44,896 bases of DNA from Verrucomicrobiota bacterium (GTDB taxonomy: Bacteria; Verrucomicrobiota; Verrucomicrobiia; Opitutales; Seribacteraceae): assembly GCA_028343845.1 (NCBI GenBank), contig JAOLZO010000004.1, positions 64,001 to 108,896 of the forward strand, read 5' to 3'. Below are positions 25,083 to 34,150 of the stretch, in pieces (position 1 is the stretch's first letter; every line of letters starts with the position of its first letter). The position numbers and the translations under genes were made by a program. The notes under the pieces are model-generated. The model worked only from the letters and a program-made list of their open reading frames with translations. It did not search any database and had not been told where the DNA came from.

Positions 25083-25104
25083 GAATCGCATCGACCAGCG
25101 ATTC
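25083..25104 (+). other. Small hairpin between anti-sigma and hydrolase genes
   Basis: GAATCGC (25083-25089) and GCGATTC (25098-25104) form a perfect 7-bp stem with an 8-base loop in the 89-base gap. No T-run follows, so it is not a standard terminator. It could be an operator or a weak attenuator before the hydrolase gene. Confidence 0.35.
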
Positions 25105-25126
25105 AGTCTGCCTAGGGTGGTACTTT

Positions 25127-26002
25127 ATGAATCATTTTACCCGCCTCCTTTTTTACTTCGCTTTGCTGTGGAGCGGACGCGATGATTCACTAGCAAAACC
25201 ACCACCAACCGAAGATTTGGTCACGCCTCAAATGACAAACGAGGCTCCTGCCCCCGGCAAGCGGGTCAGGCAAGTCGCCCCCGAGTTCAAGGGAACTCAA
25301 GTGTATCATTCACTCTACCTCCCGACCGATTGGCAAAAGGGAAAAACTTACCCCGTTCTTGTCGAGTACACTGGAAATAAGTTCCCCGCTTGCGGATCAA
25401 CCGGTGAGGTCAAGGGAGCCAACTTGGGCTACGGTCTAAGCGGGGGAGAGAAATTCATTTGGGTATCCATGCCCTATATTCTAAAAGGAAAAAAAGAGAA
25501 CGCCGTGACTTGGTGGGGTGACCGTCAAGCCACCATCGATTATTGCAAAGTGAACCTGCCCCGCATCTGCAAGGAATTCGGGGGAGATCCGGACAACCTT
25601 TTTATCTGTGGATTTTCCCGCGGAGCCATCGCCTGCGGATACATCGGTCTGGCGGATGACGATATCGCCGCCTTTTGGAAGGGAATGATCGCCCATGATC
25701 ATTTCGATGGGCAAAAAAAATGGGGCTACCCCGAAAGTGACCGTGCATCCGCACTCCAGCGCCTCGCCCGCCTCAAAGGACGCCCTACCCTTGTGTGCGG
25801 AAACGCCAACGATTATCTCAAGGAACATCCCAAGCTCGGCGACTTCACCTTTCTTCCCGTCCCCGTGGATAAAATCTTCAAAATCCCAGAGGGTCCGGTC
25901 ATCCATCCCCACACCGACCTTTGGGCTCATAGGGAAAGCCCCACCCGGCAAACGGCCAGAGCTTGGTTGCAAAAACAAATTTCAGAGGGAGAGAAGCGTT
26001 AG
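25127..26002 (+). CDS. Exported alpha/beta hydrolase, esterase-like
   Basis: A 291-residue alpha/beta hydrolase. The N-terminus is hydrophobic (LLFYFALLWSG), a short signal. The nucleophile elbow is GFSRG (Ser164) in DPDNLFICGFSRGAIACGYI, and the likely catalytic His is in VIHPHTDLWAH near residue 265. The region YPVLVEYTGNKFPACGSTGE contributes an oxyanion-like loop. The architecture resembles secreted esterases of the feruloyl esterase or depolymerase type common in PVC bacteria. The substrate is not identifiable; an acyl group on a polysaccharide is plausible given the neighbours. Confidence 0.8.
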   Translation: MNHFTRLLFYFALLWSGRDDSLAKPPPTEDLVTPQMTNEAPAPGKRVRQVAPEFKGTQVYHSLYLPTDWQKGKTYPVLVEYTGNKFPACGSTGEVKGANLGYGLSGGEKFIWVSMPYILKGKKENAVTWWGDRQATIDYCKVNLPRICKEFGGDPDNLFICGFSRGAIACGYIGLADDDIAAFWKGMIAHDHFDGQKKWGYPESDRASALQRLARLKGRPTLVCGNANDYLKEHPKLGDFTFLPVPVDKIFKIPEGPVIHPHTDLWAHRESPTRQTARAWLQKQISEGEKR

Positions 26003-26122
26003 GCCTCCGGTCGTTCTTTCCACTTCCTGAAATTCACTGACATTGAGTGCTCACTGCTCTTCCTGGAAGAATCAGAAAATACACGCTTGTGTCTAAATTA
26101 AAGATTACAAAACCCTACAAAA

Positions 26123-26154
26123 TTGTCTTGGTTTGGAGCAGGAGAAATTATAAT
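26123..26154 (+). promoter_or_regulatory. Candidate promoter of the five-gene DUF operon
   Basis: TATAAT at 26149-26154 lies 22 bases before the ATG of the DUF1501 gene, with TTGTCT (26123-26128) or TTGGTT (26128-26133) as imperfect -35 candidates at 20 or 15 bases spacing. The same 11-base ATTATAATTAT occurs at 26147-26157 and at 13951-13961 before the DUF1552 gene, at nearly the same distance from the start. Only a transcript end map would decide. Confidence 0.4.
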
Positions 26155-26176
26155 TATCATATTTTAATATAAAAGT

Positions 26177-27526
26177 ATGTTAGATTTCGGAAACTTCAAA
26201 GCGAGGGATTGTGGGAATGGATTGGGCCGACGGTCTTTCCTAAAGACGGCATCTGCGCTTCCCTTTGCATTTGGCGCCGGTTATGGAGGGATCGATTTGG
26301 AGGCTGCCCGCAAACTAGGGGACCGGGCAAAAGCAAAATCCGTCATCCTGCTTTGGTTGTGGGGTGGTCCCAGTCACCTTGATACCTTTGACCCAAAGCC
26401 AGATGCCCCGATGGAATATCGGGGACCATTCGGCGTCATCCCGACGAAGACAGATGGGCTTCAAGTAACGGAACTGCTCCCACAACTGGCCAAGCGAAGC
26501 CATCTTTATTCAGTGATTAGATCGATGCAGACCACCAACGGGGGCCATCCAGGGGCGGGTACGGTAGGTCTGACAGGTTTCGAGGAGAATCCGACCGTGC
26601 ATCCTAATTTCGGCTCCATCATGTCCAAGCATCGTGGCAGGTCGGGCGCCTTGCCCCCTTTCTTCTACTTGGGCCAAGGTATTCCTCGGGATTTGCCCAG
26701 GAGAATTGAAGGTTACGGTGGAGGTACGCTGGGCAAGGCATATGATCCTTTCCTTGTAAGTTGTTCTGAGAATGGAAAAGTCGGCATACCAACCCTGGAT
26801 CTATTGCCCGGGATGACGCCGAACCGAATACATCATCGTCGCAGCTTGATGGCCCAACTTGATGACACAAGTCGTAAATTAGATGGCAAGGGCGTGAAGG
26901 GATGGAACCAAGCCCATCATGCGGCATACGGTTTGTTAACGGATCCCAAGGCCCGAGATTCTTTTGACCTCACAACTGAAACTCAAGCCACCCGTGATGC
27001 CTACGGACAAACCTCATTCGGGCAAAGTTGCCTTCTTGCCCGTCGACTTGTGGAAACCGGTGTACCGTACGTGCAAGTAAACTGGAGCGAGTATGTGGAG
27101 ACCTTTACCCCCAACGGCGACTTTGGATGGGATACCCACATTTACAATTTTGAGCTTTTGCAGGATCGGCATTGCCCGATCTTTGACCGTGCCTTCTCCG
27201 CCCTTTTGGATGACATGAACAGCCGAGGACTTCTTGAGGATACACTGGTTATTGCGACCGGGGAATTTGGACGCACTCCGAAAATCAGTAACCGAGCGGC
27301 CCGGGAGCACCACAAGGATTGTTACTTTTCAGTCTGGGCAGGAGCGGGAATTCAACCGGGGCGTGTCATTGGAGAGAGTGACAAACGGGGCGAACGTCCT
27401 GTGACCGAACCCATAACACCCCTCATGATGGGTACCACCATTGCCGAGCTAAGTGGTATTGGAGCAAGAGAAAGGGCGGAGATGAAGGTGCTGGACGGCG
27501 GGAGTGTCATTAATGAGCTTTTATAG
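26177..27526 (+). CDS. DUF1501 family protein, first gene of five-gene operon
   Basis: A 449-residue complete DUF1501 protein. The leader has RRSFLKTASALPFAFGAGYG, a twin-arginine-type motif, so folded export is likely. The core begins KAKSVILLWLWGGPSHLDTF with DPKPDAPMEYRGPF. Later landmarks are GGHPGAGTVGLTGFEE, GVPYVQVNWSEYVE, and GEFGRTPKIS followed by REHHKDCYFSVWAGAG. The first gene of the window is a divergent relative. The fold is related to alkaline phosphatase and sulfatases, but no member has a known reaction. The following TolB-like gene starts inside its last codons. Confidence 0.95.
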   Translation: MLDFGNFKARDCGNGLGRRSFLKTASALPFAFGAGYGGIDLEAARKLGDRAKAKSVILLWLWGGPSHLDTFDPKPDAPMEYRGPFGVIPTKTDGLQVTELLPQLAKRSHLYSVIRSMQTTNGGHPGAGTVGLTGFEENPTVHPNFGSIMSKHRGRSGALPPFFYLGQGIPRDLPRRIEGYGGGTLGKAYDPFLVSCSENGKVGIPTLDLLPGMTPNRIHHRRSLMAQLDDTSRKLDGKGVKGWNQAHHAAYGLLTDPKARDSFDLTTETQATRDAYGQTSFGQSCLLARRLVETGVPYVQVNWSEYVETFTPNGDFGWDTHIYNFELLQDRHCPIFDRAFSALLDDMNSRGLLEDTLVIATGEFGRTPKISNRAAREHHKDCYFSVWAGAGIQPGRVIGESDKRGERPVTEPITPLMMGTTIAELSGIGARERAEMKVLDGGSVINELL

Positions 27527-28409
27527 TTTTACGAGGGGCTGTTTTTTTCTCCTTGGCTTACTAACTGCTGGATTTTCATCAGCCCAGACCCCGCTCACGA
27601 CCGATGGGTCAAACAAGCGTGACCCCGTCTTCATTGATGACGGCGCCACTTTGGTTTACGGTGTTGATGAGAACAGAGATCTCATTCGTCTCAGACAACT
27701 TGATCTCGATACTCTCGAGTCCAAGCCTTATTACGAAAGTGCCAACCGTCACCATGTGGAGGTGGCTTTTTCCAGGGACGGCCGCTATATTTCCTATACC
27801 GAGTGCACGGGCAACCTGACGGCTCAATTCGTCATCAAGGATTTGCAGGAGAAGAAGGATTATTTCGTTAAGCACAGTGGACGCGGAGGGACGCGAAGCC
27901 CCGCCTTTGCTCCGGATAATTCCGTTGTCGTCTACGCCTTTGCAGAAAAGGGCCCCCAGCAACTGTGGTCAGTCGACATGGAGGCCAAGAACAAGAAGCA
28001 GTTAACCCAGTGCGAAGGCATCTCCAATTGGCCTTCTTTCACCCCGGATGGAAAGACCATTGTTTTCTCCAACACTCGTGAAAACAACTACGAGATTTAC
28101 TCTATGGATGCCAATGGATCCAACGAGAAAAGGCTGACTGAAAACACGATCATGGATATCCGGCCCGTTGTATCGCCTAATGGTAAGCAGATTGCCTTCA
28201 CCAGCATGAGAAATGGTTTTTACAACGTGTACGTGATGAACTTCGACGGATCCGACGTAAGGCAGGTAACTGATAGCGAGGAGCGAGATGACTACCCGAC
28301 TTGGCATCCGGATGGCAAGCGATTGGCCGTTGTATCCGAACGCAAAGGAAAATTTGACCTCTATATGGTTGAAGTTCCCTCTTCCGGGAAGATCACGACG
28401 AACCGCTAG
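27513..28409 (+). CDS. TolB-like beta-propeller protein (PD40 repeats)
   Basis: A 298-residue exported protein. The ATG at 27513 gives a good signal peptide (GCFFLLGLLTAGFSSAQ); a GTG nine bases earlier is also in frame. At least four PD40/WD40-like blades are visible, for example GRYISYTECTGN, GKTIVFSNTRENNYEIYSMD, GKQIAFTSMRNGFYNVYVMN and GKRLAVVSERKGKFDLYMVE. Such propellers bind partner proteins or oligomers in the periplasm. It overlaps the DUF1501 gene by 14 bases, indicating coupled translation and likely physical partnership. No TolA/TolQ/TolR or Pal is nearby, so it is not the Tol-Pal system. Confidence 0.9.
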   Translation: MSFYSFTRGCFFLLGLLTAGFSSAQTPLTTDGSNKRDPVFIDDGATLVYGVDENRDLIRLRQLDLDTLESKPYYESANRHHVEVAFSRDGRYISYTECTGNLTAQFVIKDLQEKKDYFVKHSGRGGTRSPAFAPDNSVVVYAFAEKGPQQLWSVDMEAKNKKQLTQCEGISNWPSFTPDGKTIVFSNTRENNYEIYSMDANGSNEKRLTENTIMDIRPVVSPNGKQIAFTSMRNGFYNVYVMNFDGSDVRQVTDSEERDDYPTWHPDGKRLAVVSERKGKFDLYMVEVPSSGKITTNR

Positions 28410-28423
28410 TTGTGGAGTAATCG

Positions 28424-30502
28424 ATGCGCGCTTTCCTTTACTCAAAAGGACAAAACCCGCGAATTCACGTCGGGTTGCTCATGTTCCTTTTCCTGCTCCC
28501 TTTGGTCGAGGCTCAGCAAATCTCATCCGTTTCCCCCAGGACGGCAACTGTCGGCGAGCCGGTTGAAATTGAGTTTGTCGGTAAGAACCTCGGCCTTTCC
28601 GGTGATGGCAATCTCTCGATACTTGCTTCTTTTGCCTGCCAGCAGGAAATTATCAGCGAGTTTCCCAAACCACCCGCAGATGGAAAGGGAGCGAAGACCA
28701 GAAACAAAGTTCGCCTAAAGGTGACGTTGAAGAAAGATACCCCAGTGGGCGTAGGTTGGCTTCGCTTGGTGACCTCAATGGGAATAACCCCTCCGATTCT
28801 TTTTCTTGTGGACGACCTGCCTACTCGCAAAGCGGATCCGAAGTCTCGTCGCGAAGAGGCGATACTCATTGATCCACCACTTGCCATTGAGTCAAGAACT
28901 CCGAACCTTGACGTTCACTATTACAAGTTGGAAGGCAGGTCCGGCCAACGAATTGCCATTGAAGTGTTTGGCAGTCGCCTCGGGGAGGATGTGGACGCCG
29001 CTCTTAAATTGCTTGATGCCGGAGGACGAATACTCGCTGCCTCCGATGATGAACCGGGATCCGGAAAGGACCCCCGACTGTCTCACGTCTTCAGGAAGAA
29101 TCAAACCGCCTACGTTGAGGTTCGTGAAATCCGCTACCAGGGAGGCAAGTTCTATCGATTGCGGGTCGGTGATTTTCCATTGCCAATGGCTGCCTTTCCG
29201 ATGGTTGCCCAAGCTGGGATGAAGACGTCCTTTGCATCCGTAGGCCCTCCGGGAGAAACGTCACTTTCCCGATCCGCTCGAATATCCGGTCTTTACGGCG
29301 CCCCATCGCGGTACAGTCTTGGCTTCAGGGGTTCCGAACATAATGCGTCCGGCTTTGTCCCACTCCGACTGGTAGAAGAGCCTCCATTCATTGAGAAGGA
29401 ACCGAACAATCAATTATCCGAAGCCCATTTGATCGAATCCTCCGCCACCCTGACAGGTCGTTTACTAATACCTGATGACATTGACGTCTATGCTTTCGAC
29501 TCGAAAAAAGGGCAGCATTTCCATTTCCGCCCTTTCTGCCGTAGTCTAGGATCACCTGCTTTTCTTTTGCTTTCCCTGCAGGATGAAAAAGGGCGAGTTT
29601 TGGCTTCGGCAGGGAATGGTAACTCAGCGGAAGAATCTCTTCACCACGTAGCGTCTGCAGATGGGCGCCTCTTTCTCCTTGTCAGTGAACTGGCCGGACG
29701 GGGCGCTCCAGCTTTTCACTATGCAATTTCCGCACGCATTCAAGCCACACCACTCAGCTTTCATTGGGATGCGGGAAAGGCTTCACATTTGACAGTCTCC
29801 GGCCAACCCGGATCGACGGTCACGTTGAAACTCAAGAGCCTGCGCAAAAACTTCGCTGAAACCATTGAGTTAACCCCCTTTGGTGAGCGTGGCGATTATG
29901 AGGTTTTCGGTTCTTCTTCCATTGGTAAGGAAAAGGGTAATTTTGACTTTGAAATCCACGTGCCCGAAACCATGAAACCAGGCGAATGGGATTTACTTCG
30001 TCTACGAGCCTCTTTTTCCAAAGAGGGGGATAGCCCAAAGGAGTGGACCGACGTTCTCGACTTTAAGTCAGCCTTTCAGAACGTCCTCCCGAATATTCCA
30101 TTTCCACCCGAGGAATTACTTAATCGAATCCCAATGTTTGTGATGCCAAGGAAAATCGAGGTGTCCCTGGACCCCATTAGTGGAGAACCCGGAGATATGG
30201 TAGAAATGAAGGTTTCATTGGAAAAGAAGGATGGAACTTTTCGCTTCATAAAGCCGAAGACTTCTTGGCATGGGTTCCCAAAAGAATGGAAGGTTCCTGT
30301 CAAGGCTCAGGATTTCGATGAGAAAAAAGGTTTTGCCCTTTTGAAAGTAACCATTCCCAAAAAGGCAATTCCAGGTGATGAGATTGAGGTTTTTGCATCG
30401 GTTCGCGGAGAACTCGAAAATGCCCGCTATATGCGCGTTTTTTCCAATAGGATTTCAATCGGAATTACGGGTAAGGAAGATACTCTTGAGGAAACTAAAT
30501 AA
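28424..30502 (+). CDS. Secreted PPC-domain protein of the five-gene operon
   Basis: A 692-residue exported protein (signal peptide within residues 1-30, LLMFLFLLPLVEAQ; an ATG at 28481 is an alternative start). An IPT/TIG-like domain opens the mature part (ISSVSPRTATVGEPVEIEFV). Two PPC-type beta domains follow, about 150-250 (HYYKLEGRSGQRIAIEVFGS, DAALKLLDAGGRILAASDDE) and 325-430 (EKEPNNQLSEAHLIE, DDIDVYAFDSKKGQHFHFRP). The C-terminal ~250 residues are more beta-sandwich-like sequence. It has no catalytic motif and is probably a structural or binding component. In PVC genomes proteins like this sit between DUF1501 and DUF1549 genes. Confidence 0.87.
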   Translation: MRAFLYSKGQNPRIHVGLLMFLFLLPLVEAQQISSVSPRTATVGEPVEIEFVGKNLGLSGDGNLSILASFACQQEIISEFPKPPADGKGAKTRNKVRLKVTLKKDTPVGVGWLRLVTSMGITPPILFLVDDLPTRKADPKSRREEAILIDPPLAIESRTPNLDVHYYKLEGRSGQRIAIEVFGSRLGEDVDAALKLLDAGGRILAASDDEPGSGKDPRLSHVFRKNQTAYVEVREIRYQGGKFYRLRVGDFPLPMAAFPMVAQAGMKTSFASVGPPGETSLSRSARISGLYGAPSRYSLGFRGSEHNASGFVPLRLVEEPPFIEKEPNNQLSEAHLIESSATLTGRLLIPDDIDVYAFDSKKGQHFHFRPFCRSLGSPAFLLLSLQDEKGRVLASAGNGNSAEESLHHVASADGRLFLLVSELAGRGAPAFHYAISARIQATPLSFHWDAGKASHLTVSGQPGSTVTLKLKSLRKNFAETIELTPFGERGDYEVFGSSSIGKEKGNFDFEIHVPETMKPGEWDLLRLRASFSKEGDSPKEWTDVLDFKSAFQNVLPNIPFPPEELLNRIPMFVMPRKIEVSLDPISGEPGDMVEMKVSLEKKDGTFRFIKPKTSWHGFPKEWKVPVKAQDFDEKKGFALLKVTIPKKAIPGDEIEVFASVRGELENARYMRVFSNRISIGITGKEDTLEETK

Positions 30503-30519
30503 TCGAAGAAAAGATTTAT

Positions 30520-32697
30520 ATGAAAATTATTTATCCAGTCTTTTCCCTCCTTTTTCTAGGGCTTGCTTGCCCAGGCAAGCCGAAGATTTCATTTAACCAC
30601 GAAGTGCTTCCGATTTTATCAAAGCAAGGTTGCAGTCAGGGCAGTTGCCATGGCGCGCCTCATGGCAAAGGTCACTTTCGGCTGTCTCTTCGGGCTTTCG
30701 ATCCATCTCTTGATTCCCATACCATCTTTCGCGAGGAATTGGGCAGGAGGATCAATCCAATTGAACCAAGCAAAAGTCTTCTCCTCTTGAAACCCACAAT
30801 GGCCATTGCCCATGAGGGGGGACAACGCCTTAAAGTCGATAGTTTCGAATACAACCTTATTCGTGATTGGATTCGCGAAGGTTGTCCGACTCCGGAGGAT
30901 GAAGCCAAATGTGTCAAACTGGAGATTCTCCCCGGAGGATCAAAGCTGTTGAAGTGGCCTGAATTTAATCTCCAACTCTCTGCCAGAGCTACTTTCTCAG
31001 ATGGCTCTTCGCGGGACGTGACCCGCCTTGCCGTTTTCACAACCTCAGATGAAAATGTAGCAGTGGTAACTCCCGCGGGAAAGGTTACGGGGAAAAATCG
31101 TGGCCAGGCGGCAATTCTCGTTCGTTACCTGGAGCAAGTGCAAAGTATTCACATAACCTTTTCCCGAAAGCCCGAGGGCTTTGCCTGGAAGGCTCCAGCT
31201 CCCGTGAACTACATTGACGAGAAGGTTCTCGCCAAGCTTCGTCTCCTGCATTACGCGCCCTCCCCCTTGATTTCCGACTCCACCTTTGTCCGCCGAATCC
31301 ACCTCGACCTGACGGGACTCCTTCCCAAAACGGCAGTGGTTCAAACCTTTCTCTCGGATGATGCCAAGGACAAGCGCTCGCAACTGATCGACAGATTGCT
31401 GGATTCTCCCGACTACGCCAAATATTGGGCACGCAAATGGGGGGACCTTCTTCGTCTTTCGAGAAAACAGATTGGCGAGGGCGCCGTCTATAAATTTGCC
31501 GATTGGCTGGAACAATCAATTGCCACCAATCAATCGTACGACGAATTCGCCCGTGATTTACTAACCGCAAAGGGCAGTTCTTTGTTGAACCCCGAGGCTA
31601 ATTTCATCCGCACGACAATTAATGCAGAAGATGCCATGGAGTCTACTTCACAGCTTTTTCTAGGTTCCCGAATCCAGTGCGCAAAATGCCATAACCATCC
31701 CTTCGAACGATGGACGCAGGACAACTATTATGGCCTCACTGCTTTTTTTGCCCGTACAAAGACCAAAAAGCTTGGGAAAAGTGAAGAAACCTTTGTATGG
31801 AATGCCAAGGAAGGTGAGGTTAAGCATCCCGTCAGCGGTAAGCACCTGCCTCCCTGGGTGCCCGATACGGGTCCCTTTGAGTTGCCTCCCGACAAGGACC
31901 GCCGTCAGGTTTTCGCCGAATGGTTGACCAAGCCGGGTAATCCGTTTTTTGCCAAAGTGGAAGTTAATCGTATCTGGGCATCTCTAATGGGGATAGGCAT
32001 CGTCGAGCCCTTTGATGATTTTCGTGACACGAATCCTCCCTCAAACGAGCCTCTCCTGGAGGCACTTGCCAAAGATTTCGTCGATAGCGGATTCAATCGT
32101 CGCGATCTCATCAGAAAGATAGTCAACAGCAATGCATACCAAACCTCCGCAGAGTCCAACGAGTTTAACCGGGACGACACCCGTTTTTTCTCCTTTCGCC
32201 AACCCCGCCGTCTGGAGGCTGAGCAGCTTGTGGATGCCTTGGGACAAGTGACTGGCAAGCCAATGAAATTTCCCGGGGTTCCCAATACGGTCAAGGCCGT
32301 TCACCTGCCGGCGCCTGATCTTGGCCAAAAGAATCGCTCCATGATCGGAGACATTGAGTTCCTTAAGGTTTTCGGTCAACCCGAACGACAAACGGTCTGC
32401 TCTTGCGAGCGGGCGGGCGATGCCGGTCTTGGCCAGGCCTTGCAGCTCTTCAACGGCAAACTTTTCAATAGTATGCTGACCGCTGGCGACTCACTCTTTA
32501 GAAAGTCTCTTTCAGCCAAGAAACCTTTATCTGAAATCGTAGAAAATCTGCATCTGTCTGCACTTTCCCGGTTTCCCAATGAAAAGGAGAAAGCCATAGC
32601 CTTGGCCTATTTGGAAAAGGCAACGGACAAGGGCAAGGCATTGGAGGACCTTTGCTGGGCTATTCTCAATCGCAATGAATTTCTCTTTAATCATTGA
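30520..32697 (+). CDS. DUF1549/DUF1553 protein with haem-binding motifs
   Basis: A 725-residue exported protein. The N-terminal signal is MKIIYPVFSLLFLGLAC; the Cys could be a lipoprotein site, but the lipobox is weak. A cytochrome-like part has CSQGSCH (residues 38-44), an unusual CxxxxCH spacing typical of this family, and the LRAFDPSLDSHTI region. An Ig-like segment follows at about 150-215 (ARATFSDGSSRDVTRLAVFT). DUF1549 covers about 235-430 (VRRIHLDLTGLLP, YWARKWGDLLRLSRKQ) and includes CAKCHNHPFERWTQDNYYGL, a second haem-type motif. DUF1553 is at about 460-720 (LPPDKDRRQVFAEWL, VNRIWASLMGIGIVEPFDDF, FRQPRRLEAEQLVDALGQVT). The family is partnered with DUF1501; the reaction is unknown. 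Confidence 0.95.
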   Translation: MKIIYPVFSLLFLGLACPGKPKISFNHEVLPILSKQGCSQGSCHGAPHGKGHFRLSLRAFDPSLDSHTIFREELGRRINPIEPSKSLLLLKPTMAIAHEGGQRLKVDSFEYNLIRDWIREGCPTPEDEAKCVKLEILPGGSKLLKWPEFNLQLSARATFSDGSSRDVTRLAVFTTSDENVAVVTPAGKVTGKNRGQAAILVRYLEQVQSIHITFSRKPEGFAWKAPAPVNYIDEKVLAKLRLLHYAPSPLISDSTFVRRIHLDLTGLLPKTAVVQTFLSDDAKDKRSQLIDRLLDSPDYAKYWARKWGDLLRLSRKQIGEGAVYKFADWLEQSIATNQSYDEFARDLLTAKGSSLLNPEANFIRTTINAEDAMESTSQLFLGSRIQCAKCHNHPFERWTQDNYYGLTAFFARTKTKKLGKSEETFVWNAKEGEVKHPVSGKHLPPWVPDTGPFELPPDKDRRQVFAEWLTKPGNPFFAKVEVNRIWASLMGIGIVEPFDDFRDTNPPSNEPLLEALAKDFVDSGFNRRDLIRKIVNSNAYQTSAESNEFNRDDTRFFSFRQPRRLEAEQLVDALGQVTGKPMKFPGVPNTVKAVHLPAPDLGQKNRSMIGDIEFLKVFGQPERQTVCSCERAGDAGLGQALQLFNGKLFNSMLTAGDSLFRKSLSAKKPLSEIVENLHLSALSRFPNEKEKAIALAYLEKATDKGKALEDLCWAILNRNEFLFNH

Positions 32698-32706
32698 ATC
32701 CAGGCA

Positions 32707-34086
32707 ATGAGGCGATTTTTCACTTTTCTCTCAGCCTGTATTCTTGGTCATCAAGTTCATCCGGATCCGGTAAGTTTCAGCAAAGACTTGGCACCGATTC
32801 TACTCACTAAATGCCAGTCATGCCATGGGCCCAAGAAGGCCAAAGGGAAATACAGAGTGGACACTTTTTTACGGGCCATGGACAAGGGAGCGAGTGACCA
32901 ACCCGGATTCACTCCGCGAAATCTTGATGAAAGCGAGGTTTATTATCGTTTGATCACCGATGACAAAGACGAACGGATGCCATCGGAGGGGGATCCGCTT
33001 TCCAAGGAGCAAATTTCCTTGTTCAAGCGTTGGATTGAGGAAGGCTCTACTTTCGATGGTGAACAAGGTGCCTCTCTTGCCTCCATAATCCCTCCACCTG
33101 TCCATCCAAAATCGCCCGAGAAATATTCCTCAAAAATCCCCATTCAGGCGTTGGCCTATGGGGCTGATGGAGATGAGCTTTTTGCCGGTGGTTACCACGA
33201 GATCACGGTTTGGAACCCAAAGGACGGAAAACTGCTTCGCCGCATCGGCAACATCGGAGAGCGGTCCTATGCGATTGATTTGTCTCCAAATGGTCATTTG
33301 TTGGCCGTTGCCGGTGGCGCGCCCGGGCTTTACGGTGAGGTTCGGCTTCTGGATACAGCAAATGGCAATCTCCTCGACGTGCTGGCGCGCACGCCGGACG
33401 TTGCCCTGGATGCCCGTTTCTCACCAGATGGAACCAAGTTGGCAACGGCCTCGACCGATGGAAGGATTCGCGTGTTTGAACAGCGCGAACAGGAGTGGGA
33501 AATTCTTAAAACTTTCGCAAACCATTCGGACTGGGTTAATGCCGTGACTTGGAGTTCGGACGGGAAGAGACTGGCCTCGGCCAGTCGGGACAAGACGGCC
33601 AAAGTCTTTGATCTCGACAGTGGCAAGCGAGTGGTCACTTTCTCCGGACATTCGGGACCGGTCAACGGAGTTGCCTTTCACCCGGATGGCAAACAAGTCT
33701 ACTCCGCAAGTGATGACAAACTTCTCCTTCTTTGGAGGATAGAGGATGGAAAGAAAATCAGGGACGTTCATCGATTTGGCGGGTCGGTTCATAAGATTCT
33801 TTCTCTTGGAAGGTCCGTGTTCATTAGCTCGAACGACAAAGTTGCCTACGAATACTCCCTTGGGGATGGAAGACAGCGGCACCAATTCAAAGGTCATGAG
33901 GACTGGGCCCTGTCGATTGCCTTTGATTCGTTGAACAAACTTGTAGCCTCTTCCGGTTTTAATGGAAGGGTTCACATATGGAACCAGACTGACGCGAAGG
34001 CCATTCATTCCTTCTTTGCTCTCCCGGGATACGAGGTTGTGGAACCCACGGAGATATCTTCGGGAAAAAGCTTAAAGGAGAACTAA
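32707..34086 (+). CDS. Cytochrome c domain fused to WD40 propeller
   Basis: A 459-residue exported protein and the last gene of the operon, starting nine bases after the DUF1549 stop. After a short signal, a planctomycete-type cytochrome domain carries CQSCHGPKKAKG (residues 36-47) and EERMPSEGDPLS-like sequence (seen as DERMPSEGDPLSKEQISLFK). Residues about 140-450 are WD40 repeats (NPKDGKLLRRIGNIG, GTKLATASTDGRIRVFEQRE, GKRLASASRDKTAKVFDLDS, GKQVYSASDDKLLLLWRIED, NKLVASSGFNGRVHIWN). The fusion joins a redox carrier to a protein-binding platform, so it may dock haem to the other operon products. Confidence 0.93.
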   Translation: MRRFFTFLSACILGHQVHPDPVSFSKDLAPILLTKCQSCHGPKKAKGKYRVDTFLRAMDKGASDQPGFTPRNLDESEVYYRLITDDKDERMPSEGDPLSKEQISLFKRWIEEGSTFDGEQGASLASIIPPPVHPKSPEKYSSKIPIQALAYGADGDELFAGGYHEITVWNPKDGKLLRRIGNIGERSYAIDLSPNGHLLAVAGGAPGLYGEVRLLDTANGNLLDVLARTPDVALDARFSPDGTKLATASTDGRIRVFEQREQEWEILKTFANHSDWVNAVTWSSDGKRLASASRDKTAKVFDLDSGKRVVTFSGHSGPVNGVAFHPDGKQVYSASDDKLLLLWRIEDGKKIRDVHRFGGSVHKILSLGRSVFISSNDKVAYEYSLGDGRQRHQFKGHEDWALSIAFDSLNKLVASSGFNGRVHIWNQTDAKAIHSFFALPGYEVVEPTEISSGKSLKEN

Positions 34087-34150
34087 AGCTGCTGGAATAA
34101 AAAGCTACCCGCCGGGGCACTTGGCTACAAAAACAAGTAATTTCAAATAA

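Noticed and set aside
27513..28409. TolB as part of a Tol-Pal envelope system.
   Set aside because: No tolA, tolQ, tolR or pal gene is near. PD40 propellers are common in other exported proteins, and the gene is embedded in the DUF1501/DUF1549 operon.
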